Origin: Evansella sp041820985 | Lineage (GTDB): Bacteria > Bacillota > Bacilli > Bacillales > Salisediminibacteriaceae | DNA length: 64,000 bases | Direction: 5' to 3' | Assembly: GCF_041820985.1 (NCBI RefSeq) | Contig: NZ_JBGUAU010000001.1 | Location: 186,001-250,000, forward strand | Shown: positions 36,090 through 44,001 of the stretch, piece after piece | Layout: the number at the start of each line of letters is the position of its first letter | Numbering within the stretch: the stretch's first letter is position 1 | Program-made: the position numbers and the translations under genes | Notes under the pieces: generated by a model | The model's database searches: none | Told to the model about the DNA's origin: nothing | Seen by the model: only the letters and a program-made list of their open reading frames with translations

Positions 36090-36257
36090 TTAGTACGCAG
36101 TCCAGGCTGCAGCACCGATGATTACTAAAAGGATGAATAACACTAATACTAGTGCAAATCCTGTCATAAACCCTCCTGTTGGTGCTGGTGCTGCTACCGG
36201 TGCTGTTGGAGCACACCCGTATGCTGCATATGCTGGATCAGTATAATATCCACTCAT
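36090..36257 (-). CDS. YjcZ family sporulation protein, copy C
   Basis: 55 residues: MSGYYTDPAYAAYGC start, Pro/Ala/Thr linker, GGFMTGFALVLVLFILLVII core and GAAAWTAY end. AAAAGGAGGATTTT precedes ATG 36257. It probably shares the transcript from the sigma-K promoter of copy D, as no own promoter is obvious. Confidence 0.87.
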   Translation of the reverse strand: MSGYYTDPAYAAYGCAPTAPVAAPAPTGGFMTGFALVLVLFILLVIIGAAAWTAY

Positions 36258-36357
36258 GATAAAATCCTCCTTTTATAGAATTAATATAATAAAAAACTAC
36301 GGCATTCTTTCCGTTTATACCCCACTCATTAGACGGGAGTTACCTTTACGATATTAC

Positions 36358-36468
36358 TTAATAATATCCTCCCGGTCTAACTACTGCCGCACCAATAATT
36401 ACAAGCAAGATGAACACAACGATTATAAACGCAAAGCCTCTTACAGCTCCTCCTGCTGGTGCACCCAT
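36358..36468 (-). CDS. YjcZ family sporulation protein, copy D (36 residues)
   Basis: 36 residues: MGAPAGGAVRGFAFIIVVFI, then LLVIIGAAVVRPGGYY. The end resembles copy B (VVRPGGY). AGGGAGGG lies seven bases before the ATG. A perfect sigma-K promoter match lies about 52 bp upstream. Confidence 0.83.
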   Translation of the reverse strand: MGAPAGGAVRGFAFIIVVFILLVIIGAAVVRPGGYY

Positions 36469-36520
36469 GTAAGCTTCCCTCCCTAAGAAAAATTGTCATG
36501 CGATTTCTGTCTCGCAATAA

Positions 36521-36547
36521 TACATTATGTGGGTGTTTTCATTTTGT
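36521..36547 (-). promoter_or_regulatory. Sigma-K promoter of YjcZ copy D
   Basis: AC, 16 bases, CATAATGTA on the minus strand, a full consensus match. The leader has TGCGA...TCGCA like the one of copy B. Confidence 0.7.
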
Positions 36548-36595
36548 ATAGACTCCTGCTGAGTTATTAAAAAAAAGATAAATTTTTTTCTAGGC

Positions 36596-36765
36596 TATGT
36601 TAAAGGGCAAGGTTGATTTTTACGGAAGGTGCGAGACTCCTAGGGGATAAGCGGGCCAGACGAGACCCCACAGGAGGTAACGACTGAGGAGGCTTGCGGT
36701 TCGCCCCAAGGAACGCGAGCAACCTGGAGTAAAAATCAACATCAGCTTTTAACAGTGCCTTTTTC
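36596..36765. repeat. Dispersed repeat of the GCGAGACTCCT type
   Basis: It runs from about TTAAAGGGCAAGGTTGATTT to AAATCAACATCAGCTTTTAAC, whose ends are inverted copies of each other (GTTGATTTTTACGG / TAAAAATCAAC). Inside are GGTGCGAGACTCCTAGGGGA and GAGGAGGCTTGCGG, widespread in Bacillaceae intergenic DNA. The gap 36469-36987 holds this, a sigma-K promoter (left) and a sigma-E-like promoter (right). Confidence 0.7.
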
Positions 36766-36912
36766 TAAGTAGAATTGGTACAAGAGGTTGAAAGTTCCAC
36801 CTAATATTAAAGAGTTTACTGTAATGTCTTGAGCACAAGCTGTTTATTTCAAAAGTATTTGATAAAGAGAAAATCTAAAAAAATGAAATTTACAAAATAA
36901 ATTAAAGAGAAT

Positions 36913-36941
36913 ATAGAGCATTTGTACAATCAACATACATT
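36913..36941 (+). promoter_or_regulatory. Candidate sigma-E promoter of the YYDLCC gene
   Basis: ATA at 36913, 18 bases, CATACATT at 36934. The -10 matches CATACAnT; the -35 is weak. It lies 46 bp upstream of the start at 36988. Confidence 0.4.
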
Positions 36942-36987
36942 TTTGATAATACACTGATATCAGATTCCCATGAAGGGAGGGAAATAT

Positions 36988-37323
36988 ATGAATTATTATG
37001 ATCTTTGTTGTCAGCATCAAGGTCAAGTAGTTAGTATTACTGAAACATGTGGTAAACAGCATGTAGGAAAAATCGTAAAAGTAGATCCTAAAAACGTTTG
37101 GTTAGAGCCTGCAAGGCGGGAACATGGATTCGGATATGGATATCAATATCAATATGGATATCAAGGATATCAAGGATATCAAGGATATGGTGCAGCTGGT
37201 TACGGAACTCCTGGATATGGAGCACCAGCATATGGTGGCTATAGACCTCGAAATCCTTATTTCTTCCCAGTTGCTTTAGCGGGGATTGGTGGATTTGCAC
37301 TTGGCTCAGCATTCTTTTGGTAA
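36988..37323 (+). CDS. YYDLCC-family small protein, copy 2
   Basis: 111 residues from ATG 36988 (GAAGGGAGGG upstream; an ATG six codons earlier overlaps this site). It shares with copy 1 (22851) the N-terminal domain YYDLCCQHQGQVVSITETCG...GKIVKVDPKNVWLEP, with a long Tyr/Gly/Gln repeat (YQGYQGYQGYG, GYGTPGYGAPAYGG) in the middle and the hydrophobic end PVALAGIGGFALGSAFFW. It sits among sporulation genes. The family is not recognised; a spore-surface or coat-membrane link is inferred. Confidence 0.75.
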   Translation: MNYYDLCCQHQGQVVSITETCGKQHVGKIVKVDPKNVWLEPARREHGFGYGYQYQYGYQGYQGYQGYGAAGYGTPGYGAPAYGGYRPRNPYFFPVALAGIGGFALGSAFFW

Positions 37324-37415
37324 GGAATAGACAAAATAATTACTATTAATACTTTGATTAGATAAACTTTATCGCTTTTTCCTATACTATGGAAAAGGCG
37401 ATTTTTTTTATATAA

Positions 37416-37465
37416 AAAAAGAGGTTGCGATAGAAGGTACTCCTTACTATCACAACCTTTTCTCT
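37416..37465 (-). terminator. Terminator of YppG-like gene
   Basis: On the minus strand AAAGAGAAAAGGTTGTGATAG pairs (with mismatches) with the inverted copy ending CTCTTTTTTT. Confidence 0.75.
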
Positions 37466-37470
37466 TTCCA

Positions 37471-37893
37471 TTATTTTTTAAAGTATGCTAACAAAGGCGA
37501 TAGTTGCTTAACTAATGGTCTTACTTGACCTGCAATTCCAGTAACTTGTTGGAATCCAGTTCCTATTTTTTCATAGTCTAATGTTCCATCATCCTTCTTA
37601 AAGTAGTTCATCATTTTGAATGACTTTTTCCCTTGTTGTTGCTGGTATGGTTGTTGATATTGTCCTCCATGCTGTTGTGGATGTTGATAATGCATTTCTT
37701 GATACTGTTGTTGTTGTGGTTGAAATTGCATCCTTTGCTGTTGCTGAAAAGGTGGATGCTGTTGTGGATGTTGCTGCGGTGGTTGCTGCGTAACTTGATG
37801 ACGTTGTTCCGTTTGATTCATTCTTGAAGCTCCAAAGAGCATTTGTGAAAATGGATCTGATTGTCTATTATTTCTCGGTCCTTGTGATTGCAC
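37471..37893 (-). CDS. YppG-like Gln-rich protein, putative spore protein
   Basis: 140 residues. A Gln/His/Pro-rich region (about 35-88) precedes a conserved 50-residue end: SFKMMNYFKKDDGTLDYEKI, then VRPLVKQLSPLLAYFKK. This end matches the YppG family of Bacillus, where YppG is a spore-coat-associated protein. GGGAGGGAG lies before the ATG. Single gene with its own terminator. Confidence 0.75.
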   Translation of the reverse strand: MQSQGPRNNRQSDPFSQMLFGASRMNQTEQRHQVTQQPPQQHPQQHPPFQQQQRMQFQPQQQQYQEMHYQHPQQHGGQYQQPYQQQQGKKSFKMMNYFKKDDGTLDYEKIGTGFQQVTGIAGQVRPLVKQLSPLLAYFKK

Positions 37894-38114
37894 TTAACTC
37901 CCTCCCTTTTTCAGGATTTACAGGAAACATCCCCTCATCTACTATGTGTATGATTTCTTTTACATTTTTGCAAGGGCGAATCTACAAATATAAAAGAATA
38001 TCCTAATTTCCCCCAAAAAAAAAGAGAGCTAAAAGTAGCTCCCGTTCTTGGTACGAAATCGTAGAAAATAACTCCCTCTCTCCACTACTATACTAAGTGA
38101 ACGTTATAAGTTTA

Positions 38115-38492
38115 TTATTGAACTGGAATGAAAGTGCGATTCGCATCATTCTTTGCAATAACAATTTTTAGTACTTTCTCTTCACTAAAGGAAGCAGTAA
38201 CATCGTTTTCTGTAAAAGGAAAATATACCGGAACAAAACGTTCTACACGATGAGGTAATATTGTTTCCTTCGTTTCATCCTCATTTTGAGCTTGTTTCTC
38301 TCCTGCTATCACTAACCCGTTTCTTACAAATTCAATTTGAATTTCTTGTTGATCAAAATTCGGTAATTGCCATTCAATAATTAACTCCGACTCTGTTTGA
38401 TGTACGTTGAACGCTTGCTTCGGTTGTTGTTTCTGACCTGAAAACACAGGAAAACTAAATAAGCCGAATGGGTCATTTTTACGGTCTGCCAT
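38115..38492 (-). CDS. Hsp20/alpha-crystallin family small heat-shock or coat protein
   Basis: 125 residues from ATG 38492 (AAAGGAGAG upstream; the open extension upstream is non-coding). An N-terminal NDPFGLFSFPVF stretch is followed by an alpha-crystallin domain (about residues 35-125; FNVHQTESELIIEWQLPNF, GLVIAGEKQ, HRVERFVPVYFPF). There is no IxI tail, so oligomer assembly may differ. Bacillus relatives include CotM and CotP of the spore coat as well as true chaperones. The neighbourhood favours a sporulation role. Confidence 0.82.
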   Translation of the reverse strand: MADRKNDPFGLFSFPVFSGQKQQPKQAFNVHQTESELIIEWQLPNFDQQEIQIEFVRNGLVIAGEKQAQNEDETKETILPHRVERFVPVYFPFTENDVTASFSEEKVLKIVIAKNDANRTFIPVQ

Positions 38493-38684
38493 AAAAACTC
38501 TCTCCTTTACTTTTTGGTTGCTCTTCACATATGTGTGAAAAACTTGGGTTTTCGTCACGTTTGACATAAACAGTCTATGTATCGGTAGAGGTTTTTGACT
38601 AGACATTCGTTTAGTTATTTCATACTTTTTGAGATAAACGTTGATTTTTTTAAACCCATAATAATATTTTTTAACCAAATGTGG

Positions 38685-38735
38685 AGCTAGACAACTTTCT
38701 AAGTCCAAAAATGTTATACTTTCTTATCTTTAGAA
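38685..38735. repeat. Right-end fragment of the bcr-like repeat
   Basis: GTGGAGCTAGACAACTTTCT and the following AAGTCCAAAAATGTTATACT are the same as the end of the copy at 46548-46725. The left part is missing. Confidence 0.65.
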
Positions 38736-38764
38736 AAAGACCATAACATAACGTCATGGTCTCC
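38730..38764 (-). terminator. Terminator of the YrzI mini-operon
   Basis: On the minus strand AGACCAT and ATGGTCT form the stem, followed by TTTTTCT. Confidence 0.7.
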
Positions 38765-38791
38765 TTACCCTCATTTTATTTACTTATTTAG

Positions 38792-38848
38792 CTAAACAAA
38801 GCCTTTCCCCTGTGGTAATATTACTAATAAAAAATGATTCCTAATCAT
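38792..38848 (-). CDS. 18-residue peptide downstream of YrzI
   Basis: MIRNHFLLVILPQGKGFV, preceded by a near-perfect AAAGGAGGAG site six bases before the ATG. It lies 43 bp after the YrzI stop and before the terminator. The site quality makes translation likely; the function is unknown. Short ORFs flank yrzI in B. subtilis too. Confidence 0.5.
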   Translation of the reverse strand: MIRNHFLLVILPQGKGFV

Positions 38849-38891
38849 GTTACTCTCCTCCTTTTTATATTTTTCTTACATTCACCTGCAC

Positions 38892-39041
38892 TTACATTAG
38901 ACGAAAATATTGAGCTCGCTTCGCCTGTAACTTTTCCTGTTGTTGTTCACTAAATCTCATTTGCTGTGCTCTGTTAATGTCTTTTTCTGTAAATTTTCTT
39001 TTTGAAATTGTTACCGTTAAGAAAAATAGATGTACCATCAT
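38892..39041 (-). CDS. yrzI: YrzI family small protein
   Basis: 49 residues, the same length as B. subtilis YrzI. The hydrophobic start MMVHLFFLTVTISKRKF is followed by a charged helix (DINRAQQMRFSEQQQEKLQ). AGGAGGTGAT lies before the ATG pair at 39041/39038; an open frame extending upstream crosses a terminator and is not used. The gene is the centre of a small operon with very short ORFs on both sides. Confidence 0.8.
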   Translation of the reverse strand: MMVHLFFLTVTISKRKFTEKDINRAQQMRFSEQQQEKLQAKRAQYFRLM

Positions 39042-39089
39042 ATATATCACCTCCTGTATAAAGTAAGTAAATGTTTCATTAATGATCCC

Positions 39090-39124
39090 ACAAAAAAAAC
39101 ACAGGCATACTTCGGCCTGTGTTT
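39090..39124 (-). terminator. Terminator/attenuator B upstream of yrzI
   Basis: On the minus strand AAACACAGGC pairs perfectly with GCCTGTGTTT, followed by eight T. It lies between the leader ORF and yrzI. Confidence 0.8.
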
Positions 39125-39170
39125 CTCGTAAAACATTTTTACACATGTTATTACGACTTTTTAAACATAT

Positions 39171-39199
39171 AAAAAGCACAGGCATTTTCTAGCCTGCAC
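39171..39199 (-). terminator. Terminator/attenuator A upstream of yrzI
   Basis: GTGCAGGC pairs with GCCTGTGC (two wobbles), followed by TTTTTAT. Its stem sequence resembles hairpin B, so the two could compete. Confidence 0.6.
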
Positions 39200-39241
39200 G
39201 TAGGATCACAACATAACATTTCTACATATAAATGTAATATC

Positions 39242-39307
39242 CTATTTAAGGACCATTGTGGAGGCTAGGTATTTAATTTCATTTGAGTTATTCATTGATT
39301 TAATCAT
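39242..39307 (-). CDS. 21-residue leader peptide of the YrzI operon
   Basis: It begins MIKSMNNSNEIKYLAS and ends MVLK. GGAAGGAGG lies eight bases before the ATG. It starts about 40 bases after the likely transcription start and precedes two hairpins, as expected of a leader ORF. Not recognised as a protein family. Confidence 0.5.
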   Translation of the reverse strand: MIKSMNNSNEIKYLASTMVLK

Positions 39308-39350
39308 TGTTGTTTGCCTCCTTCCATAATTTTCATCTCTTACAATGGTT

Positions 39351-39379
39351 ATTCTACTCCTGTTTATTGGAAATGTAAA
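39351..39379 (-). promoter_or_regulatory. Sigma-A promoter of the YrzI operon
   Basis: TTTACA, exactly 17 bases, TAGAAT on the minus strand. Confidence 0.65.
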
Positions 39380-39418
39380 GGTTTTTATTGAAATAAATGA
39401 ATTTTTTTATTTTTCCAA

Positions 39419-39615
39419 TAAGAAAAGCGCAAGGCGTCGTGGCGACATCCTGTCTCCCGGGAAAAGTAGATGTTCAGGACGATAAAAAGTGCGATCTTAC
39501 ACTTTTATATCTGGCAGGTTATTTGACCTCGAGCGAAGAACTGCCTGAGTAGGCTTCAATGCAGCTTTGCGAACGAGTTTACAGAGGAGCTAATAGGCGC
39601 TGGAGCTGGACTTCT
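39419..39615. repeat. Dispersed bcr-like repeat, diverged copy 3
   Basis: It starts AAGAAAAGCGCAAGGCGTCG, has GTTCAGGACGATAAAAAGTG and GGCAGGTTATTTGACC, and ends GGCGCTGGAGCTGGAC. A 70-bp insert carries GCGAACGAGTTTACAGAGGA, also seen near 7110. The gap 39380-39735 holds only this and a terminator. Confidence 0.7.
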
Positions 39616-39670
39616 TTCCATGACACTGCTAGTTAACCACAGGTCAAAAAATATAGTTCCCGCTTAACAA

Positions 39671-39722
39671 AAAAAGAGTGGACCAATAGTCTAACGGGTT
39701 CCGTTACCAATAGGACACTCTC
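39671..39722 (-). terminator. Terminator of the pst operon
   Basis: On the minus strand GAGTGTCCTATTGGTAACGG pairs with CCGTTAGACTATTGGTCCACTC, followed by seven T. Confidence 0.8.
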
Positions 39723-39735
39723 TCTTCTACACAAC

Positions 39736-40476
39736 CTAGATCGATTTTACTTTTTCGGAAGAAAAATCCTTCATCATATAACCTATATTTCTAACAGTTT
39801 TAACATAAACAGGGTTTCTTCTAGATGGTTCGATTTTATTTCTGATTCGACTGATAAAAACATCGATAATTCGTTCATCTAGGTCCACTTCTTCTCCTGC
39901 AAGTTCTTTTAACAGTTGGCTGCGCAATAAAGCTTTTCCTCTGTTAACAAATAAATAATAAAGAAGTTCATATTCTTTCCTTGTTAAATCTACAGGTTTG
40001 TTGTTCTTATAGAGCATAAAATGATCTGGATCTAAAAGTAAATCACCATTTACTAGCTTTTTATTGGTTGGATTAGGTGTTTGTTCACCTTGATCATTAC
40101 AACAAATCTTACTTCTTCGTATAATCGATTTCACTCTAGCTAGTAACTCTTTTCCTCGTACGGGTTTTAATAGATAATCATCCGCTCCTAATTCTAATCC
40201 TAGTACAGCTTCTAGTTCGTCATCCTTAGAGGAAAGAAGAATCATTGGTGTCCAGTTATTACTCTCCATTCTTAATTCTCTGCAAAAATCTAAAGCTTTC
40301 ATCTTTGGAGACTTAAGATCTAATATAAGTATACTTGGTACGAACGATTTCAATAATTTTCGTGCTTCTTCGTAAGTCGAAACTCCTACTGCTTCAAATC
40401 CATAATCGAGAAACAACTGCATCAGAATTGCTTGATGCTCTGTATCACTATCAACAATTAGAACCGAATCACTCAT
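39736..40476 (-). CDS. OmpR/PhoB-type response regulator
   Basis: 246 residues from ATG 40476 (GAGGTGG just upstream; an ATG four codons earlier overlaps it). The receiver domain (1-120) has an acidic VDSD, the phospho-acceptor Asp in PSILILDLKSP, LLSS and the Lys in YLLKPVRG. The C-terminal winged helix (about 145-240) has LTRKEYELLYYLF and DERIIDVFISRIRNKIE, ending KTVRNIGYMM. It is the last gene after phoU, with no histidine kinase next to it. It may tune phosphate response or take its phosphate from a kinase elsewhere. Confidence 0.87.
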   Translation of the reverse strand: MSDSVLIVDSDTEHQAILMQLFLDYGFEAVGVSTYEEARKLLKSFVPSILILDLKSPKMKALDFCRELRMESNNWTPMILLSSKDDELEAVLGLELGADDYLLKPVRGKELLARVKSIIRRSKICCNDQGEQTPNPTNKKLVNGDLLLDPDHFMLYKNNKPVDLTRKEYELLYYLFVNRGKALLRSQLLKELAGEEVDLDERIIDVFISRIRNKIEPSRRNPVYVKTVRNIGYMMKDFSSEKVKSI

Positions 40477-40522
40477 AGTCCACCTCATTTACAATCTAGA
40501 TTTTTTTTTAAGAATACATTAC

Positions 40523-41182
40523 CTAGTTGAGGTCAAACCGCTTTCCATTCACTTCATAAATAATCCATTCAGCAATATTAGTACAATAATCAGCTATTCT
40601 TTCAATGAATCGGGAGATAAATGCTAACTGCGTAACGTGCTCTGTAATACCAGTTTCTACTGCAATTACCTCGAAAATAGATTGAATAAATTCCGAATAT
40701 GTTTTATCTATTTCATCATCCATAGCAGCAATTTTTTGAGCACCTAGAACATTAGACTCCTTATATGCAACTAAAACTAATTTCATCATTATTTTAGCCT
40801 TGTCTGCAATTGTGAGTAATTCATCTTCGAAATGCTGAAGCTCTTTTTTATCTTTTAAACGCTTCGCTGCTTTTGCCATATCTACCGATAAATCACCCAT
40901 ACGCTCTAAATCACTAGAAACCTTTAAACAAACGATAATTTTTCTTAAGTCTGAAGCAACAGGTTGTTGCTTGGCAATCATTAATGTTGCTTTTTCATTG
41001 ATCTCTAATTCCATATTATTTATTGCTTTATCATTAATAATAATATCATCGAGTAAAGCATAGTTTTTCTCTTTAATAGCCTCCATCGTATCTTGAAAAG
41101 CCTTTTGGACTAAATTTCCGAGCAACATAATATCATTTTTTAAGCGAGATAACTCTGTATCAAATTGACCGCGAACTACCAT
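40523..41182 (-). CDS. phoU: Phosphate uptake regulator PhoU
   Basis: 219 residues from ATG 41182 (GTGGAGGAAA upstream). Two three-helix repeats with the PhoU motifs ERMGDLSVDMAKAAKRL and ERIADYCTNIAEW, whose acidic residues bind metal clusters. It represses the phosphate response when phosphate is plentiful, by contacting PstB and the sensor kinase. The ribosome site lies at the end of pstB, so the genes are tightly linked. Confidence 0.93.
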   Translation of the reverse strand: MVVRGQFDTELSRLKNDIMLLGNLVQKAFQDTMEAIKEKNYALLDDIIINDKAINNMELEINEKATLMIAKQQPVASDLRKIIVCLKVSSDLERMGDLSVDMAKAAKRLKDKKELQHFEDELLTIADKAKIMMKLVLVAYKESNVLGAQKIAAMDDEIDKTYSEFIQSIFEVIAVETGITEHVTQLAFISRFIERIADYCTNIAEWIIYEVNGKRFDLN

Positions 41183-41196
41183 ATATTTTTCCTCCA

Positions 41197-42021
41197 CTAT
41201 CCGAATCTACCTGTAATATAATCTTCTGTACGAGAATCCACTGGAGTTGAAAAGATACTATCTGTTTTGTCATACTCCACAACTTCACCATTTAAGAAAA
41301 AGGCTGTTTTATCCGAAATACGTGCCGCTTGTTGCATATTATGAGTAACAATTATAATGGAATAATTTTCTTTCAATTCACGAATTAACTCTTCGACCTT
41401 CAAAGTTGATTTAGGATCAAGTGCTGAAGTAGGTTCATCCATAAGAATGACATCTGGTTCGATTGCTAAACAGCGAGCAATACAAAGACGTTGTTGCTGT
41501 CCTCCTGAAAGTCCATAGGCATTTTCGTTTAAACGGTCCTTTACTTCCTCCCAGATTGCTGCACCGCGTAAACTCTTTTCTACTATTTCTTTCAATACCT
41601 TTTTATCACGGATACCATGAATCTTCGGTCCATAAGCTACATTTTCAAAAATTGATTTAGGAAAAGGATTAGGTTTTTGAAAGACCATCCCTACTCTTGT
41701 ACGCAGTTCTTCTACTCTATAGGATTTAGTAAATATGTTTTGACCACGGTAGATTATTTCACCTGACACTTTTACATTTGCAGCTAGTTCTACCATTCTA
41801 TTTAATGTTTTTATATACGTAGATTTCCCACAGCCAGAAGGACCAATAATAGCGGTAACTTCATTTTCTAACATAGGTAGATTAATATTTTTTAATGCAT
41901 GATTTTCTCCATACCATAGATTTAGATCTTTCGTATGAAGGACGACATTTTTTTTCACACTCTCAGAAGTTGTTTTTATTTTTTCTTTCTCAATCTTTGT
42001 GGAAACCTGTAATCCTACCAT
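41197..42021 (-). CDS. pstB: Phosphate ABC transporter ATP-binding protein
   Basis: 274 residues with a 25-residue Lys/Glu-rich N-terminal extension. Walker A GPSGCGKST at 60-68, PstB-specific LNRMVELAANVKVSG, Q-loop FQKPNPFPKSI, signature LSGGQQQRLCIARC, Walker B VILMDEPTSALDP, and H-loop VTHNMQQA. AAGGAGGAG precedes the ATG. It energises PstC-PstA. Confidence 0.95.
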   Translation of the reverse strand: MVGLQVSTKIEKEKIKTTSESVKKNVVLHTKDLNLWYGENHALKNINLPMLENEVTAIIGPSGCGKSTYIKTLNRMVELAANVKVSGEIIYRGQNIFTKSYRVEELRTRVGMVFQKPNPFPKSIFENVAYGPKIHGIRDKKVLKEIVEKSLRGAAIWEEVKDRLNENAYGLSGGQQQRLCIARCLAIEPDVILMDEPTSALDPKSTLKVEELIRELKENYSIIIVTHNMQQAARISDKTAFFLNGEVVEYDKTDSIFSTPVDSRTEDYITGRFG

Positions 42022-42041
42022 AGTTTACTTACTCCTCCTTA

Positions 42042-42947
42042 TTAATATCGTTTCTGAAACTTGTTTCTAATAATGATTGCAATAGAGTTCATTATAAATA
42101 GGATAACAAGTAGTACGATAATGGTTGCTGCAGCTAAATTGGCGTACTCATCAACAAGAACAGAGTCAATCGTCCAATAATAAACTTGCATAGGTAACGC
42201 TGTAAAGGTGTCAAACATACTGTTTGGAACAGGAATTAATAATGCTGGAATACCAATTACGACTAATGGTGCAGTTTCTCCTATAGCACGTGATAAAGCT
42301 AAGATTACACCTGTCAAAATACCAGGTAAAGATGTTGGTAAAACAACATGCTTAATTGTTTGCCATTTTGTCGCTCCCATACCAAAAGACGCTTCACGCA
42401 AAAATTGTGGTACGGAGCGAATTGCCTCTTGTGAGGCAACTACTACAATCGGTAAAACAAGTAAAGACATCGTCAAACCACCAGCTATTATACTGGAGCC
42501 CAGTCCAAATACTCGTACGAAAATCGTCAAACCTAGCAAACCGAAAACAATAGAAGGTACTCCTGCTAAATTTGTGATATTCGTTTGAATAAACGAATGG
42601 ATACGGCCTTTCTTTGCATATTCTTCTAAATATAGTGCAGTACCAATTCCTAAAAACATCGTAACTGGCCCCACTATAATCATTAACCAAACAGTTCCAA
42701 CAATGGCTCCAACAATACCTGCTCGATCTGGGTTAGTAGAAAGTCTATTTCGTAAAAAGTCTAAATTAAGCCAACCTACACTATCTATATAAACACGGTA
42801 TAAAAGTACTGCTAACACAACTAAACCAAACAACGTGGAAAGTAAGAATAGGTATTTTACAAGTTTGTTTAGTAAAATACGAGTAGCCATTTTCTTTTGT
42901 ACGACTTCAAGGTTAATATATTTCTTTTTTTCTTCTACTACTTCCAT
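42042..42947 (-). CDS. pstA: Phosphate ABC transporter permease
   Basis: 301 residues from ATG 42947 (GGGAGG nine bases upstream). Six membrane helices and the permease EAA-type loop EASFGMGATKWQTIKHVVLPTSLPG. The start lies one base after the pstC stop. It forms the channel with PstC. Confidence 0.95.
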   Translation of the reverse strand: MEVVEEKKKYINLEVVQKKMATRILLNKLVKYLFLLSTLFGLVVLAVLLYRVYIDSVGWLNLDFLRNRLSTNPDRAGIVGAIVGTVWLMIIVGPVTMFLGIGTALYLEEYAKKGRIHSFIQTNITNLAGVPSIVFGLLGLTIFVRVFGLGSSIIAGGLTMSLLVLPIVVVASQEAIRSVPQFLREASFGMGATKWQTIKHVVLPTSLPGILTGVILALSRAIGETAPLVVIGIPALLIPVPNSMFDTFTALPMQVYYWTIDSVLVDEYANLAAATIIVLLVILFIMNSIAIIIRNKFQKRY

Positions 42948-42948
42948 T

Positions 42949-43884
42949 CTAGTAAACCTCCCTGTATTTGCGAGAGATATATCTTGCAAACATATTCATT
43001 AACAAGGTGAAAATAAATAGCGTAAACGCTACTGCATATAAGCTATAATAAGCAGTTGTTCCAGCAGCTGCATCACCACTTGTGACCTCTACAATATAAG
43101 CTGTCATCGTTTGCATTGATTGCGTTATGTCGAAAGTAAAATTCTTCGTGCTTCCACTAGCAATAGTAACAATCATCGTTTCTCCTATTGCCCGTGATAT
43201 TCCTAACACAAAGGAAGCGATAATACCAGAAATTGCAGCAGGGATAACAACACGTAGTGTTACTTCCAATTTTGTAGCCCCAAGCGCCATTGCCCCTTCT
43301 CTCATTGCGTTCGGAACTGAATTCATTGCATCCTCAGAAAGAGATGCAACAAGTGGAATGATCATAATCCCCATTACAATTCCCGGACTGAGTGCATTCG
43401 TTGCTTGTAAGCCTGGAACAAATTCGCGTAATAACGGTGTAACGAACGTAAATGCAAAGAATCCGTAAACGATTGTTGGTATACCTGCTAAAACTTCAAT
43501 TAACGGCTTTAATAGTTTCCTCACTTTTTCTGAAGCATATTCACTTAAAAATATCGCTGTTGTTAAACCGATCGGTATGGCAACGAACATTGCAACAAGA
43601 GATGTAAGGACTGTTCCTGTAAGTAGGGGTAAAATACTAAACTTTGGATCTACTCTACTTAAAGGCTTTAATTCTGGACTTGTAAAAAATTGAATAATAG
43701 ATACTTCTTTAAAAAATAAAAAAGTTTCATACACTAAGGTTGAAACAATCCCCACTGTAGTAAGTATCGAGATAGAAGCTAGAAGAAATAAAACTGTTGG
43801 GATCATTTTTTCTACGATTGCTCTCACTTTAGATACTCTATCTTTTTGTTGTATTAATTCTTTCACGTTCACAGTTTTTGACAT
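42949..43884 (-). CDS. pstC: Phosphate ABC transporter permease
   Basis: 311 residues, six membrane helices. The cytoplasmic loop reads MREGAMALGATKLEVTLRVV and is followed by IPAAISGI; LSRAIGETM-type residues appear as ISRAIGETMIVTIASG. AAGGAGCAG-type site before ATG 43884. It lies downstream of pstS with a stable stem between them. Confidence 0.95.
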   Translation of the reverse strand: MSKTVNVKELIQQKDRVSKVRAIVEKMIPTVLFLLASISILTTVGIVSTLVYETFLFFKEVSIIQFFTSPELKPLSRVDPKFSILPLLTGTVLTSLVAMFVAIPIGLTTAIFLSEYASEKVRKLLKPLIEVLAGIPTIVYGFFAFTFVTPLLREFVPGLQATNALSPGIVMGIMIIPLVASLSEDAMNSVPNAMREGAMALGATKLEVTLRVVIPAAISGIIASFVLGISRAIGETMIVTIASGSTKNFTFDITQSMQTMTAYIVEVTSGDAAAGTTAYYSLYAVAFTLFIFTLLMNMFARYISRKYREVY

Positions 43885-43956
43885 GAAAAACTGCTCCTTT
43901 CTCGTTCTCCTTAAGAAGAAAATATTACTATTTGTTCATATTTCTTCGGAAATGAT

Positions 43957-43994
43957 AGGGTGTGCCAAAAGATCTTTTTGACGCACCCTTTTTC
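43957..43994 (-). other. Stem-loop between pstS and pstC
   Basis: On the minus strand AGGGTGCGTCAAAAAG pairs with CTTTTGGCACACCCT. No T-run follows, so it probably protects or processes the pstS mRNA so that the receptor is in excess. Confidence 0.6.
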
Positions 43995-44001
43995 CATTAT
44001 G

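Noticed and set aside
38493..38708. N-terminal extension of the Hsp20 gene
   Set aside because: The upstream open frame covers a repeat fragment; the strong ribosome site is before ATG 38492.
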